A stretch of DNA of 64,000 bases from Stomoxys calcitrans (taxonomy: Eukaryota > Arthropoda > Insecta > Diptera > Muscidae), in NCBI RefSeq assembly GCF_963082655.1, contig NC_081555.1, forward strand, positions 179,156,942 through 179,220,941, in the 5' to 3' direction. The number at the start of each line of letters is the position of its first letter. Within the stretch, counting starts at the first letter, position 1. The notes under the pieces were generated by a model. The model searched no databases. It had not been told where the DNA came from and saw nothing but the letters and a program-made list of their open reading frames with translations. Below, piece by piece: positions 1 to 11,120 of this stretch. The position numbers were made by a program, and so were the translations under genes.

Positions 1-452
1 TTTCAGCAAAAATCGGATAATAAATGTGGCTTTTATGGGCCCAAGACCCTAAATCGGCGGATCGGTATATATGGCAGCTTTATCCAAATCTGGACCGATC
101 TGATTCAAATTGCATCGGATAACAAATGTGGCTTTTATTGGCCTAAGACCCTTAAGCGGCGGATCGGTCTATATGGGGGCTATATGAAGATATAGTCCAA
201 TATAGCCCATCTCCGAACTTTCCCTGCTTATGAGAAAAAAAAGAATCTCTGCAAAGTTTCAGCTCAATATCTCTATTTTTAAAGACTGTAGCGGTATTTT
301 AACCGACATACGGACGGACATGTCTAGATCGTCTTAGATTTTTACGCTGATCAAGAATATATAAACTTTATAGGGTCGGAAGCGGATATTTCGATGTGTT
401 GCAAATGGAATCACAAAATGAATATACCCCATCCTTCGGTGGTGGGTATAAA
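1..452 (-). repeat. A-family Helentron-like element, partial, cut by window start
   Basis: Reading leftward, the element begins at about 452 with the ATACCCACCACC subterminal repeat (seen here as its complement, ggtggtgggtat). A short GTCY stretch (310-325) follows, then the first two monomers of the 153-bp array with the core atagctgccatatagaccgat. The hairpin end lies outside the window. No protein is encoded. Confidence 0.8.
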
Positions 453-457
453 AAGTC

Positions 458-700
458 CCAGTTTGTTGCGGTTTGTGGGCTGGTGGCATCATTGGGCCAT
501 ACTTCTTAAAAGATGATGAGAATCGTAACGTAACTATGAAAGGTGAGCGATATCGTGAGATGATATCCTATTTTTTGTTGCCCAAAATGCAAGATCTTGA
601 CTTGCATGGCATATGCAAGTCAAGTCATTCAATAAGTTTATTGTTGACAATCCTCTGGACTTTATGTCAAAGACGACTGCCCTCTCGTTTCGCTAAATAA
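458..700 (+). pseudogene. Rosa-like (D41D) mariner transposase fragment
   Basis: A translated stretch beginning at 473 (a TTG, not a true start) reads WAGGIIGPYFLKDDENRNVT followed by GERYREMI and LPKMQDLDLHG. This is the segment just upstream of the second catalytic aspartate in the IS630/Tc1/mariner transposases whose other copies occur at 8.7-9.8 kb and 51-52.5 kb. The match breaks after LDLHG, so neither the QDGATCHTA motif nor the third aspartate is present. It abuts the end of the A element and no terminal repeats are visible. It is a dead scrap. Confidence 0.75.
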
Positions 701-1917
701 TCTATGGCTTGGCATCCAAATGTAGTGGATCGTGCCGTTCTCAGGGACTGCGCACAAAACGTTGTCAGAATGTGAACGGGTGTAGACAGTTTTGAACGTT
801 GCGTTCACAAAAAACACTATGGATATCATACACACTATGGATATCATACGCAGAAATCCGTATTGGTTTTGGTCAGACAGCCAGAAACAAAACTCAGTAT
901 CTGGGACAGTAATGAAAACACATGGACCTGTTCTGCCCTCAAGCTTTAATCGATCTGGGTAGCATGATGCAACAGATGTTGTCTTCCTTTGCATCGGATA
1001 TAGTTTTAGGCAGTAGATGAATTTTTGAAGGTTCATCCACCAGGGACAACATCATATGGCAAACAATTCTGACAATAATTTAGAAATCAGTGCATACTGC
1101 CGTTAAACAATAAAAGTCGATCATCTTCAACATCCAAGGCGTAAGCATAATCCCAGAAATCCCAGAAGTTACCCATTCTATAAGGTGGGCCCTCAATGTT
1201 CGACCCATAATGCCAATATAGCCATCAATGAAATCACAAATTAAGAATGCTCTTCTTTTCATGTAGGAATCACAAAATATTCTAACAAACCCCTAAGCGC
1301 ATATTGAACTATGATAAGTTGCAGCCATTGCTTATGAAGCCTCTGGCTATGGCTCTGACTTGGCTACAGATGCGCTGCTTTGACGGCTCTTATTTGCCGC
1401 CGTATGTCACTGAGAGGATGCGAGTGCGTCAAGTGCGTATGGACGGACCTTGATTTAAGTTGGCAACGTATCTCATATCTCTTCACATCCATTCATGCAG
1501 TCTGTCAACCAACCCGGCGGCCATTGCCACAAAACTGGAAATCACTCTGTCACAGATGCAGCCAGGCAGGCAGGCAGTCAGACAGGCATGCACCAAGGCA
1601 TGTAAGTTGGCAAAAATCTTCTTATTTATAGATTCCATTAAATGCTCCCCTATTTTATAGTCACATTTTGCAGCTTGGGACCATTTGTAAGTAAGTAGTC
1701 GCATGTACATACTATGTATGATAGTATTACGTGCTGCATCCATTCATCCAGCCCCCCCCTTTGGAGACTATTCCAGTTTACAATTAAACATTTAACAAAC
1801 AATCTTTTTTTAATCATCAACACTGAGGCATTGAAAAAGAAAAAGAGAGGGAAATGGGCGAGCTAGCGGATACATTCTTGTATTAATTTACGTTAATTAT
1901 AAACTCAAAGAAAATGG
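701..1917. other. Unassigned sequence without recognised gene
   Basis: No open frame longer than about 120 codons and no family recognised. A short CAGG-type tetranucleotide run lies at 1557-1590, and a directly repeated ctatggatatcatac motif at about 820-850. Part of 700-1080 on the minus strand could be decayed transposon coding sequence, but I cannot assign it. Confidence 0.4.
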
Positions 1918-2122
1918 TGCTGTTTTTGGTGGCCTTCTTCGAGGGGAAAAGGAAAGCTTCAGATTTTATACTCACCACCAAAGAACAGTGGTAGGCACAC
2001 TTACATATTTTCATAAAATTTCCATTTTTGATGGATTTTCGAGGAGGACAAGGGAAAGCCCTAGATTTTATACTTACCACCAGAGGACAGTGGTGGGCAC
2101 ACTTACACATTTGCACACCAAT
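1918..2122. repeat. Two-copy tandem repeat, about 104 bp
   Basis: Two diverged direct copies (about 1918-2020 and 2022-2122) share the order 'ttttg.tgg..ttcgagg', 'gattttatact.accacca', 'gacagtggt.ggcacacttaca'. Minus-strand frames across it simply repeat the same peptide (VVSIKS), as expected of a non-coding duplication. Confidence 0.6.
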
Positions 2123-2204
2123 TCCAAGCCCTTGGGATTATGTTCTTGTGCACTTACATATATAACATGAAATAGAAGGGGTGTACTGCCCCGCCACTAG
2201 CATA

Positions 2205-2300
2205 GGTTCATATACCAGCTTCATCATTCCGTTTGTAACACCTCGAAATATCGGTCTAAGACCCTAGAATGTATATACATGTGTATATTCTTAGAAATAA
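2205..2300 (+). repeat. B-family head fragment
   Basis: Matches the start of B elements (cattccgtttgtaacacc, then ctcgaaatat..gtctaagaccc, then a tatata-rich end) and stops before the GTCY microsatellite. A short truncated copy. Confidence 0.6.
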
Positions 2301-2313
2301 GCTTACAATTTAA

Positions 2314-3656
2314 CCAGTAAGGAAAGGCAAAATTCGGGCGGTGCCGACTTAGTAATACCCTACACCTACCCTATAAAAACAAAGGGAGGCTGCATCTAAT
2401 TCTGAATCAATTTTGATGGATCTCGGCGGATGTATCCATATATCAAAATCTGAACCGATTTCTACCAAACTTTATGAATAATGTGGAAGTCGTCGAGAAA
2501 ACCGTGGTACAAAGCTTTGGGAAGATTGGTCAATAAATACGCTTAAAATCGGGCGATGTATATATGAGACCTATATCTAAATCTGAACCGATTTCTATGA
2601 GATTCACCAGAAAAATCGAGAGTCATAAGAAAATCCTTCCTGCCAAATTTCGAGAGAATCGGTCAACAAATTACCATTTTGTTGCTGTATTACTGCAAAT
2701 CGGGCGAAAATATATATGGAAGCTATATCCAAATCTGAACCGATTTTCATGAAATTCACCAGTAATATTGAAAGATATAAGAAAAGCCTTCCTGCCAAAT
2801 TTCCAGAGAATCGGTTTACAGGTGACAATTTTATTGCTGTATTACTGCAAATCGGACGAAGTTATACATGGGAGCTATATCCAAATCTGAACCGATTTTT
2901 ATGAAATTTACCAATAATATTTAGAGTTATAAGAAAATCATTCTTGCCAAATTTTGTGTGAATCGGTTAACAAATGACCATTTTATTGCTGTATTACTGC
3001 AAATCGGACGAACATATATATGGGAGCTATATCCAAATCTGAACCGATTTTTATGAAATTTACCAGTTATACCGGGAGTTATAGGAAAATCTTTCCTGCC
3101 AAATTTCGAGAGAATCGATCAACAAATGACCATTTTATTGCTGTATTACTGCAAATCGGACCAACATATATATGGGAGCTATATCCAAATCTGAACCGAT
3201 TTTTATGAAAATTACCAGTAATACCCGTCATAAGAAAAGCCTTCCTGTCAAATTTCATGAGAATCGGTTAACTAATGATCATTTTATTGCATTATTACTG
3301 CAAATCGGACGACGGATCGGTTCAGATTTGGATATAGCTTCCATATATATGGAAGCTATATCCAAATCTGAACCGATTTTTTCCAATTTCAATAGGCTTC
3401 GTCTCTAGGCCGAAAAGCATGCCCATACAAAATTTGAAGACGATCGGATGAAAATTGCGACCTGTACTTTGTACACAAATTAACATGGACAGACGGACAG
3501 ACAGACAGACAGACGGACATAGCTAAATCGAATCAGAAAGTGATTCTGAGTCGATCGGTATACTTATCAATGGGTCTATCTCTCTTCCTTTTGGGTGTTA
3601 CAAACAAATGCACTAAGTTATAATACCCTGTACCACCGTAGTGGTGTAGGGTATAA
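2314..3656 (-). repeat. E-family Helentron-like element with 152-bp monomer array
   Basis: The right end carries the taataccctgtaccac / gtggtgtagggtat hairpin and a GACA/GACG microsatellite (about 3490-3520). The left end carries the ggcggtgccgactt hairpin and an aataccctacacc subterminal repeat. Between them, monomers with the core 'gggagctatatccaaatctg' start at about 2564, 2716, 2868, 3020 and 3172, an exact 152-bp spacing. The array reverses orientation at a perfect palindrome (3316-3377). Small frames of about 62 codons recur once per monomer and are not genes. Confidence 0.8.
3316..3377. repeat. 62-bp perfect palindrome
   Basis: The 31 bases from 3316 (atcggttcagatttggatat...) are followed immediately by their exact reverse complement, ending at 3377. 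It is the point where the E monomer array switches from one orientation to the other. Confidence 0.9.
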
Positions 3657-4974
3657 TAAATAGTACTTAACCACTCTATCGCAACACTATAACAGCTGAC
3701 GTAGAACTACATTTCACAAGGCCTTGTTGCTTGCACGTAAACCTCTTTGTTTATGAATTCGATTTCTGACCATGACTACCTGTTATCATAGCAAAGCATT
3801 TATGTCCACTGCAATCGTCATCCAAGTGCAGATGGACATTCATAAAAAGGTAAACCCGAGCAACACGCATTCACTGTCGTTGTTTTGATAGGGTCTAGAA
3901 TTAATGAAAACTATACAAGATGTCGATCTTTGAAACGAATTGGCTGGACAGGAGGACCCCTATTGAAGGCAGCTACTCACAAAACTCATCTCGACGTTTT
4001 ATCGATAGGGGGAAACTTGATGCAATTATACCAATTACTAGCTTCAAACTGCTTTCTTACAGAGTCCATGATGCTGCCGCTGCTGATACTAGAGCCACTC
4101 CAGTTGAGCAAAACCAGAACCAGCGACAGCTTCTGTTGTCTTGTTCATATTTTATTTACGAATATCTTCTAGATTACCAACAATTAGTAGGAAGATCTTG
4201 TCCAGCACTTGTACATGGGAATGGTATGCCATGAATGCATCAGCAGCCATAGAACCATCGTCATCATCTTCACCATCTTCATGGCATCCTTGCAGTAGAT
4301 AGAGGGTAAAAACTTTCATATGTCCATGTTTCATATCGTTCTACTTTCAATCCTCTGCATATGTTTGTGTTGTGCTTATATTTTTAATTCTATTGATAAA
4401 CTCTTTGATTTTATGACACTAAAATCGCAGGTCGTTCAAAGTCAAGCAGAACACGCAACACACACACACACACTACACCACACCGCAGAGGATGCCTCGT
4501 TTGTTAGCCATTCACAGAGAGTGTTCGATGCAGAACAGCAAAAAAAAAACACACAATTATTGAAGGTTTTATAGTTATGAATGGTTTAATTAAAACACTG
4601 ATTGGAAACAGATCATTAACTTAAAGCCATACAAATGGCAACGTAATCGCGGACGTTTATCTAACATTAATAAATGCCTCATAGATGCCATTTGAAATGG
4701 CTTCATTTGATAGTTTTAATGGGGAACTCTTCTCGTTGTTATGCAAATTATGAAAACATGAAAGTGTAATGAATGGAATGCATAAAAATAATGCTTCCAT
4801 TTTCCTGTGCAAACTTCCCATGAAAAGGGCTTTTATAGAAAACTGTTTGCACAGGCCATCAAATGGTGAGATATGCCATAATTGTAATTCGAGGTGTTTG
4901 TAAATGCATATTAGACCGTCCCATGCCATAGAGGAGATATGTTTTTTGCAAATAGAGAAAATCATACCCTTATT
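3657..4974. other. Unique island, no recognised gene
   Basis: Low-complexity CA-rich tract at 4459-4487. Several frames of 60-104 codons overlap on both strands without domain signatures or plausible splice context. A single TATCGATA motif lies near 4000. Nothing assignable. Confidence 0.4.
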
Positions 4975-7294
4975 TTTATAACCTCCACCGAAGGATGGGG
5001 TATATTCATGTTGTCATTCCGTTTGCAACACATTGAGATATCCATTTCCGACCCTATAAAGTAGATATATTTTTGATCAGCGTAAAAATCTTATACGATC
5101 TAGACATGTCCGTCCGCCTGTCTGTCGAAATCACGCTACTATTTTTAAAAATAGAGACATTGAGCTGAAACTTAAAACAAAGATGGGCTATATCAGACCA
5201 TACCTTCATATAGCCCCCACATAGACCGATTCGTCGATTTAGGGTCTTAGGCCCATATAAGTCATATTTATTATCCGATTTTGCTGAAATTTGGGACAGT
5301 GAGTTTTATTAGGCCCTTCGACATCCTTCTTCAATTTGACTCAGATCGGTCCAGATTTTGATATAGCTGCCATATAGACCGATCCTTCGATTTAGGGTCT
5401 TAGGCCAATAAAAGCCACATTTATTGTCCGATTTTGGAGAAACTTAGGACAGTGAGTTGTGTAAGGCCCTTCGACATCCTACGTCAATTTGGCCTGGGTC
5501 GGTCTAGAATTGGTTATAGCTGCCATATAGACCGATCCTTCGATTTAGGGTCTTAGGCCCATATAACCCACATTTATTATCTGATTTTGCTAAAACTTGG
5601 GACAGAGAGTTGTGTTTGGCCTTTCGACATCCTTCGTCAATTTGGCTCAGATCGGTCCAGATTTGGATATAGCTGCCATATAGACCGATCCTCCGATTTA
5701 GACCAATCCACATTTATTATCTGATTTTGCTGAAATTTGGGACAGTGAGTTATGTTAGGCCCTTCGCCATCCTTCCTCAATTTGACTCAGATCGGTCCAG
5801 ATTTTGATATAGCTGCCATATAGACCGATCCTTCGATTTAGGGTCTTAGGCCCATAAAAGCCACATTTATTGTCCGATTTTGGTGAAACTTACGACAGTG
5901 AGTTGTGTTTTGCTCTTCGACATCCTTCGTCAATTTAGCTCAGATCGGTTAAGATTTGGATATACCTGACAGATAGAACGATCCTCCCATTTAGGGTCTT
6001 AGGCCCGTAAAAGCCACATTTATTATCAGATTTTGCTGAAATTTGGGACAGAGAGTTATGTAAGGCCCTTCGATATCTTCTTCGATTTATGGTGTTAGGC
6101 CCATAAAAGCCACATTTATTATCCGATTTTGCTGAAATTTGGGACAGTGAGTTGTGTTAAGCCCTTCGATATCCTTCGTCAGTTTGGCTCGGATCGGTCT
6201 TGATTTTGTTATAGCTGCCACATAGACGGATACTCCGATTTAGGGACTTAGGCCCATAAAAGCCATATTTTTTGTCCGATTTTGCTGAAATTTGGGACAG
6301 TGAGTTGTGTTAGGCCTTTCGACATCCTTCGTCAATTTGGCTGAGATTGGTCCAGATTTGGATATAGCTGCCATATAGGCCGATCCTCCGATTTAAGGTG
6401 TTGCTCCCATAAAAGGAGCATTTATTGTCCGACGTCGCTGAAATTTGGCACAGTGAGTTATTTTAAGCCCCTTGACATTCTTTTGGAATATGGTCGGTCG
6501 GTCCAGATTTGGATATAGCTCCCATATAGACCGATCTATCGGTTTTAGGTTTTGGGGTCATAAAAAGCGCATTTATTGTCCGATGTCGCCAAAATTTGGG
6601 ACAGTGAATTGTGTTAGGCCTTTCGACATCCTTCGTCAATTTCACTCAGATCGGTCCAGATTCGGATATAGCTGTCATATAGACCGATCCCTCGATGTAA
6701 GGTTTTGGGCCGCCGAGATTTGTGTTAAGCCCCTTGACATTCTTTTGGAATATGGCACAGATCGGTCCAGGTTTGGATATAGCTGCCATATAGACCGATC
6801 TATCGATTTAATGTTTTGGGCCCATAAAAGGCACATTTATTGTCCGATGTTGCCGAAATTTGGGACAGAGGGTAGATTAAGCCCCTCCACATATTTCTGC
6901 AATTTGCTCTAGATCGATCAAGATTTTGCATATAGCTGCCATATAGACCAATCTCTCGATTTAAAGTCTTGACCCCAAAAAAGGCGCATTTATAATTCGA
7001 TTTCACTGAAATTTGACACATTGACTTATGTCAGGCTTTTCGACATCCATGTTGTTTATGGTTCAGATCGGTTTATTCTTAGATATACAATAGTTACTAA
7101 AAAGACCAATATTTTGTTATACACAAATGAACAATGACTTGTACTTATTAGTATTTGGTTCAACTCAGAATATATTTCGATATAACTGCTAAGGGACAAA
7201 AGGTATACAATTTTCACCGAATTTTGATGAAAGGTGGTTTGCATATATACCCGAGGTGGTGGGTGTCCAAAGTTCGGCCCAGCCTTTTTACTTG
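4975..7294 (+). repeat. A-family Helentron-like element, end to end
   Basis: Starts with tttttata(a)cctccacc, continues with the conserved head (cattccgtttgcaacaca), GTCC/GTCT repeats near 5107-5125 and a long array with the core atatagctgccatatagacc. Core positions 5361, 5514 and 5667 give an exact 153-bp spacing. It closes with ggtggtgggtgtccaaagttcggccc and ctttttacttgtt. About a dozen monomers have diverged from each other. No coding capacity. Confidence 0.85.
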
Positions 7295-8204
7295 TTATTC
7301 CTTAATATATTCTTCTGGAAGCTATATTACTATATAAAGGAATCAATGCATTGACTCCTTAATACATTATCCTCCTTGTAGCTGTATTAATCTTTGTAGA
7401 TGAGGGCAAAATTCAATAGGAATTTCAAAATCCTTTGCTTTAAATAGAATATTTGAACGTTTGGTGCGTTGAAATAAAACACCCATATGAACAACAGGAG
7501 CATGAGAAAATCTACCTCTACACCACAACGATGGAGTAGAATCTCAATTTGGTAGACTTCCCTACAATTTTTTCTTTTTTTTTTTCGTTAAAATATCATA
7601 CAGATGAAAAACCAACAAATATTGGATTCACAATTGTGCCGTTGACCGGTATATGTGGCACCATCAGAGAGGCTGGCCGAAATTGGTTTTCGACTCTATT
7701 TAGTTTAACTAAATTTTAGGAGAAGCAGCGGCCATATGATTGAATCGGCTGCTGTTGCCAATGCATCGAATGGCTGCGACACCACTGACCCGTAAAATAG
7801 CACGACAATTAAAAAACTCAATTTGCAATAAAAAATTGAACATGTCAATCAAGGGTGGGTGTCGGTCGCCCAATTTCCTCATGTGAAATACCGCCACATA
7901 TCGGTTTTCGGTAGCGAATTGGGTTTTGTTCGTTTATTTAGTGTTTATTACTGCAAATTTGCATCTTTTTTTATTGTTTTATGGGAAACTCAATTTTGTG
8001 TGATTTTTTTTAATTCTTAGTTCCAAAATCGTTTGTGGTTACATCTAAAATTGGGGAATAGTAATGGACATTGGTTATGTTTTGTAGGGAAAAAAAGGCA
8101 ATAAAAACACAAAAGTTATCGAAACAGAAAGGTAAGGCAAAAGTCGGCTGGGTGTAATTTTAAAAGTCCTAATGGAAGACGTTATCTAAAATTATGAAAA
8201 TATC
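7295..8204. other. Unique island, no recognised gene
   Basis: AT-rich with a T-run at 7570-7585. No convincing coding frame, no transposon ends and no RNA gene seen. Confidence 0.4.
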
Positions 8205-8667
8205 AGTTGATAAAGACTGTAGAAGTCACAAGGCCGAGCCGAATCTTATATACATTCCACTATGAATTGCATTTGTCATTTTTTTTTGTCCGGTATCTCT
8301 TTATGGGCAAACTAGAAACAATGGATAATAAAAATTACCATGCTACTGAAGCTATATCAGGTTATGGACCGATTTGGACCATTCGTGCTTTGGATGTTGG
8401 AGACCATAGTAGATGTCATGATGTCAAAGTACCATCCAAATCGGATAAAAACTGCACCGAATAGAGGCTCAAGAAGTCAAAATTCAAGATCGGTATATAT
8501 GGCAGCTATATCAAAATATGAACCGATATGGTCCATTAACAATCCCAAAACTACAAGAGCATAGCTCTACTACTTTGAAAGTTTGTTCACTTTCTACGAA
8601 GGGACAGCACGACAGACCGACGGACATGGCTAAATCGACAAAGAATGTCAACACGATCAAGTACATA

Positions 8668-9797
8668 AAGGGTGATTTTTTAAGAGCTATACAAAAGTTA
8701 AAAAAAGCACATAAAATTCAGAAAAATGCATGAAATCTTTATTTGAATCGATAGTGCGGTCCATATAATTTAATGTTTGAAGATTATTTCATGCAAATGT
8801 TGACCGTGACTGCGCCTCAAATGGTCCATCCGCTTAGTCCATAATTGGCATACTCTTTCTAACATTTCGGCTGGTATCTCACGAAAAAATGCTTCAATGT
8901 TGTCTTCCAATGCGTCAACTAAAGCGGGCTTGTCTGTATAGACATGAACTTAAACATAGCCCCACAAAAAATGTCTAACAGCGTAAATCGCTCGACCTCG
9001 GCGGCCAATTGACCGGTCCCGAACTTAAAATAAAATGTTCACCGAAGTCGTCTCACAATAAGTCCATTGTTGCGCGTGCTGTGTGGCATGTGGCACCGTC
9101 TTGTTGAAACCACATGTCATGTAAGTCAAGCTCTTGTATTTTGGGCTAAAAAAGAATCTCACAGTAGCGCTCATCATTCACAGTTACGTTACGATTACGC
9201 ATCATCTTTGAAGAAGTACGGTCCAATGATGCCACCAGCCCATAATCCGCATCAAACGGAACTCCCTCTCAATAAGTCCATTGTTTCGCGTGCTGTGTGG
9301 CATATGGCACTGTCTTGTTACAACCACATGTCATGCTAGTCAAGCTCTTGCATTTTAGGCAAAAAAAAGTTGGATATCATCTCACAATGGCGCACACCAT
9401 TCACAGTAATCTTTGAAGAAGTACGGTCCAATGACCAATGCCACCAGCCCATATACCACAACAAACTGTGACTTTTTCTAGATGCATTGGTAGCTCTAGC
9501 AATGCTTTTGGCTGATCTTTACTCTAAAGTCGACAATTCTGCTTATTTACATACCCATTGAGCCAAAAATGAGCTTTGTCGCTGAGTGCAAAAAGCGTGC
9601 GATGAACTTTCTTAACAGAGCACGCATTTTGATAATAAAAGTCAATAATTTGCAAACGTTGTTCGTTTATAAGACACATGTACATGGTTAAATTATAGAC
9701 CAAACTGAAGATGTTTGACAGTGAAACAAGACAAGAAACGTGCGTGAGCTGTTTGGACCAGAGTTGACAAAAAGATAATAGCTAAACAATCACCCTT
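8668..9797 (-). mobile_element. Rosa-like D41D mariner transposon, 1130 bp, defective
   Basis: Ends are AAGGGTGATTTTTT and its inverse, flanked by TA at 8666-8667 and 9798-9799. On the minus strand, decayed transposase is readable: an N-terminal helix-turn-helix start (NEQRLQIIDFYYQNACSV), SDKAHFWLNGYVNKQNC with the first catalytic D, GIWAGG, QDGATCHTA with the second D, and VNWPPRSSDL before the third. Counting across the restored spacing puts 41 residues between the second and third aspartates, the spacing of the 'rosa' group. About 100-130 residues between the HTH and the first D are missing, and stops and frameshifts abound. A 214-bp internal tandem duplication (9057-9484) is also present. 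Confidence 0.8.
9057..9484. repeat. 214-bp tandem duplication inside the rosa-like element
   Basis: The block beginning aataagtccattgtt at 9057 recurs at 9271 (same gtgctgtgtggcat.tggcac context), as does its continuation through the tttgaagaagtacggtccaatga motif. The related copy at 51 kb has this block once. Confidence 0.8.
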
Positions 9798-9917
9798 TAT
9801 ATACATTGTTGGGTCTTAGATCAATATTTCGATGTGTTACAAAGGGATTGATTAAATTAGTATACCGCCTATTCCATAGTGGAGTGTATAAAAATCGGGC
9901 GATGCATACACATGGCA

Positions 9918-11120
9918 TCGATCTAGCCATGTCCGTCCGTCCGTCTGTCTGTCGAAAGCAAGCTAACTTATGAAGGAGTAGAGCTAGCCTCTTGAAATTT
10001 TGCACAAATACTTTTTATTAGTGTAGGTCGGTTGGGATTGTAAATGTGCCAAATCAGTCCATGTTTTGATATAGCTGCCATAAAAACCCATTTTGGGTCT
10101 TGACTTCTTGAGCCTCTAGAGTGCGCAATTCTTATCCGATTTGACTGAAATTTGGACATAGTGTTTTGATATCACCTCCAGCAACTGTGCGAAGTATGGT
10201 CTAAATCGGTCAATAACCTGATATAGGTGCCATATAAACCGATCTTGATTATTGACTTCTTGACTTCTTGAGCCACTAGAGGGCGCATTTTTTATCCGAT
10301 TTGAATGAATTTTTCCACGTAGTATTTTGTTGTGATATCCAATAACGGTGCCTAGTATGGTTTAAATCGGTCCATAATCTGATATAGCTGTTATATAAAT
10401 CTATTTGGAACTTGACTTCTTGAGCCTCTAGAGGACGCAATTCTTATCTGATTTGAATGAAATTTTGCACGATGTATTTTGTTGTGATATCCAACAACGG
10501 TACCTGTCATGGTTGAAGTCGGTCCATAATCTGATAAAGCTGTCATATAAATCCATTTGAGGACTTGACTTCTTGAGCCTCTATAGGGCGCAGTTCTAAT
10601 CCGATAGGAATGAAATTTTGCACGACGTGTTTTGTTATGATATCCAACAACTGTGCTAAGTATGGTTCAAATCGGTTCATAACCTGATATAGCTGCCATA
10701 TAAACCGATCTGGGATATTGACTTCTTGAGCCTGTAGAGGTCGCAATTATTATCCGATTTGCCCGAAATTTTGTACGACGGATTCTCTCATGACCATCAC
10801 ATACGTATTTATTATGGTCTGAATCGGTCTATAGCCCGATACAGCTCCCATATAAATTGATCTCTCTTTTTTACCTTTTAATCCCCTAAAGGTCGCAATT
10901 CTTATTCGAATTGGCTGACATTTTACACAGGTCCACAACATATAATTTAATTGTGGTCCAAATCGGACCATATCTTGATATCGCTCTAATAGCAGAGCAA
11001 ATCTTTTCTTATATCCTGTTTTGTCTAAGAAGAGATGCCGGGAAAAGAACTCGACAAATGCGATCCATGGTGGAGGGTATATAAGATTCGGCCCGGCCGA
11101 ACTTAGCACGCTTTTACTTG
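9918..11120 (+). repeat. B-family element, 5' truncated
   Basis: Begins inside the head at the GTCY run (9930-9955), continues with the 'gcacgctaac..ccgaaggagtaaagctagcc' segment and about six monomers of the 153-bp array. It closes with catggtggagggtatataag, the hairpin ttcggcccggccgaa and ttttacttg. Confidence 0.85.

Larger units (their letters stand above)
8205..9895 (-). repeat. B-family element interrupted by a rosa-like transposon
   Basis: The hairpin end is at about 8218 (degraded ggccgagccgaatctt) and one monomer follows. A reduced GACA/GACG tract sits at 8605-8630. The sequence breaks at 8667 and resumes at 9798 with the head (tagatcaatatttcgatgtgttac) and subterminal repeat, ending in gtataaaaat. 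The insert is flanked by a TA duplication. Confidence 0.75.

Noticed and set aside
2564..3408. Series of about 62-codon frames with EPIFMKFTS and LLQIGR-like peptides
   Set aside because: They recur once per 152-bp monomer and in both orientations across all E/A/B arrays; they are repeat translations, many starting at TTG or with no promoter.
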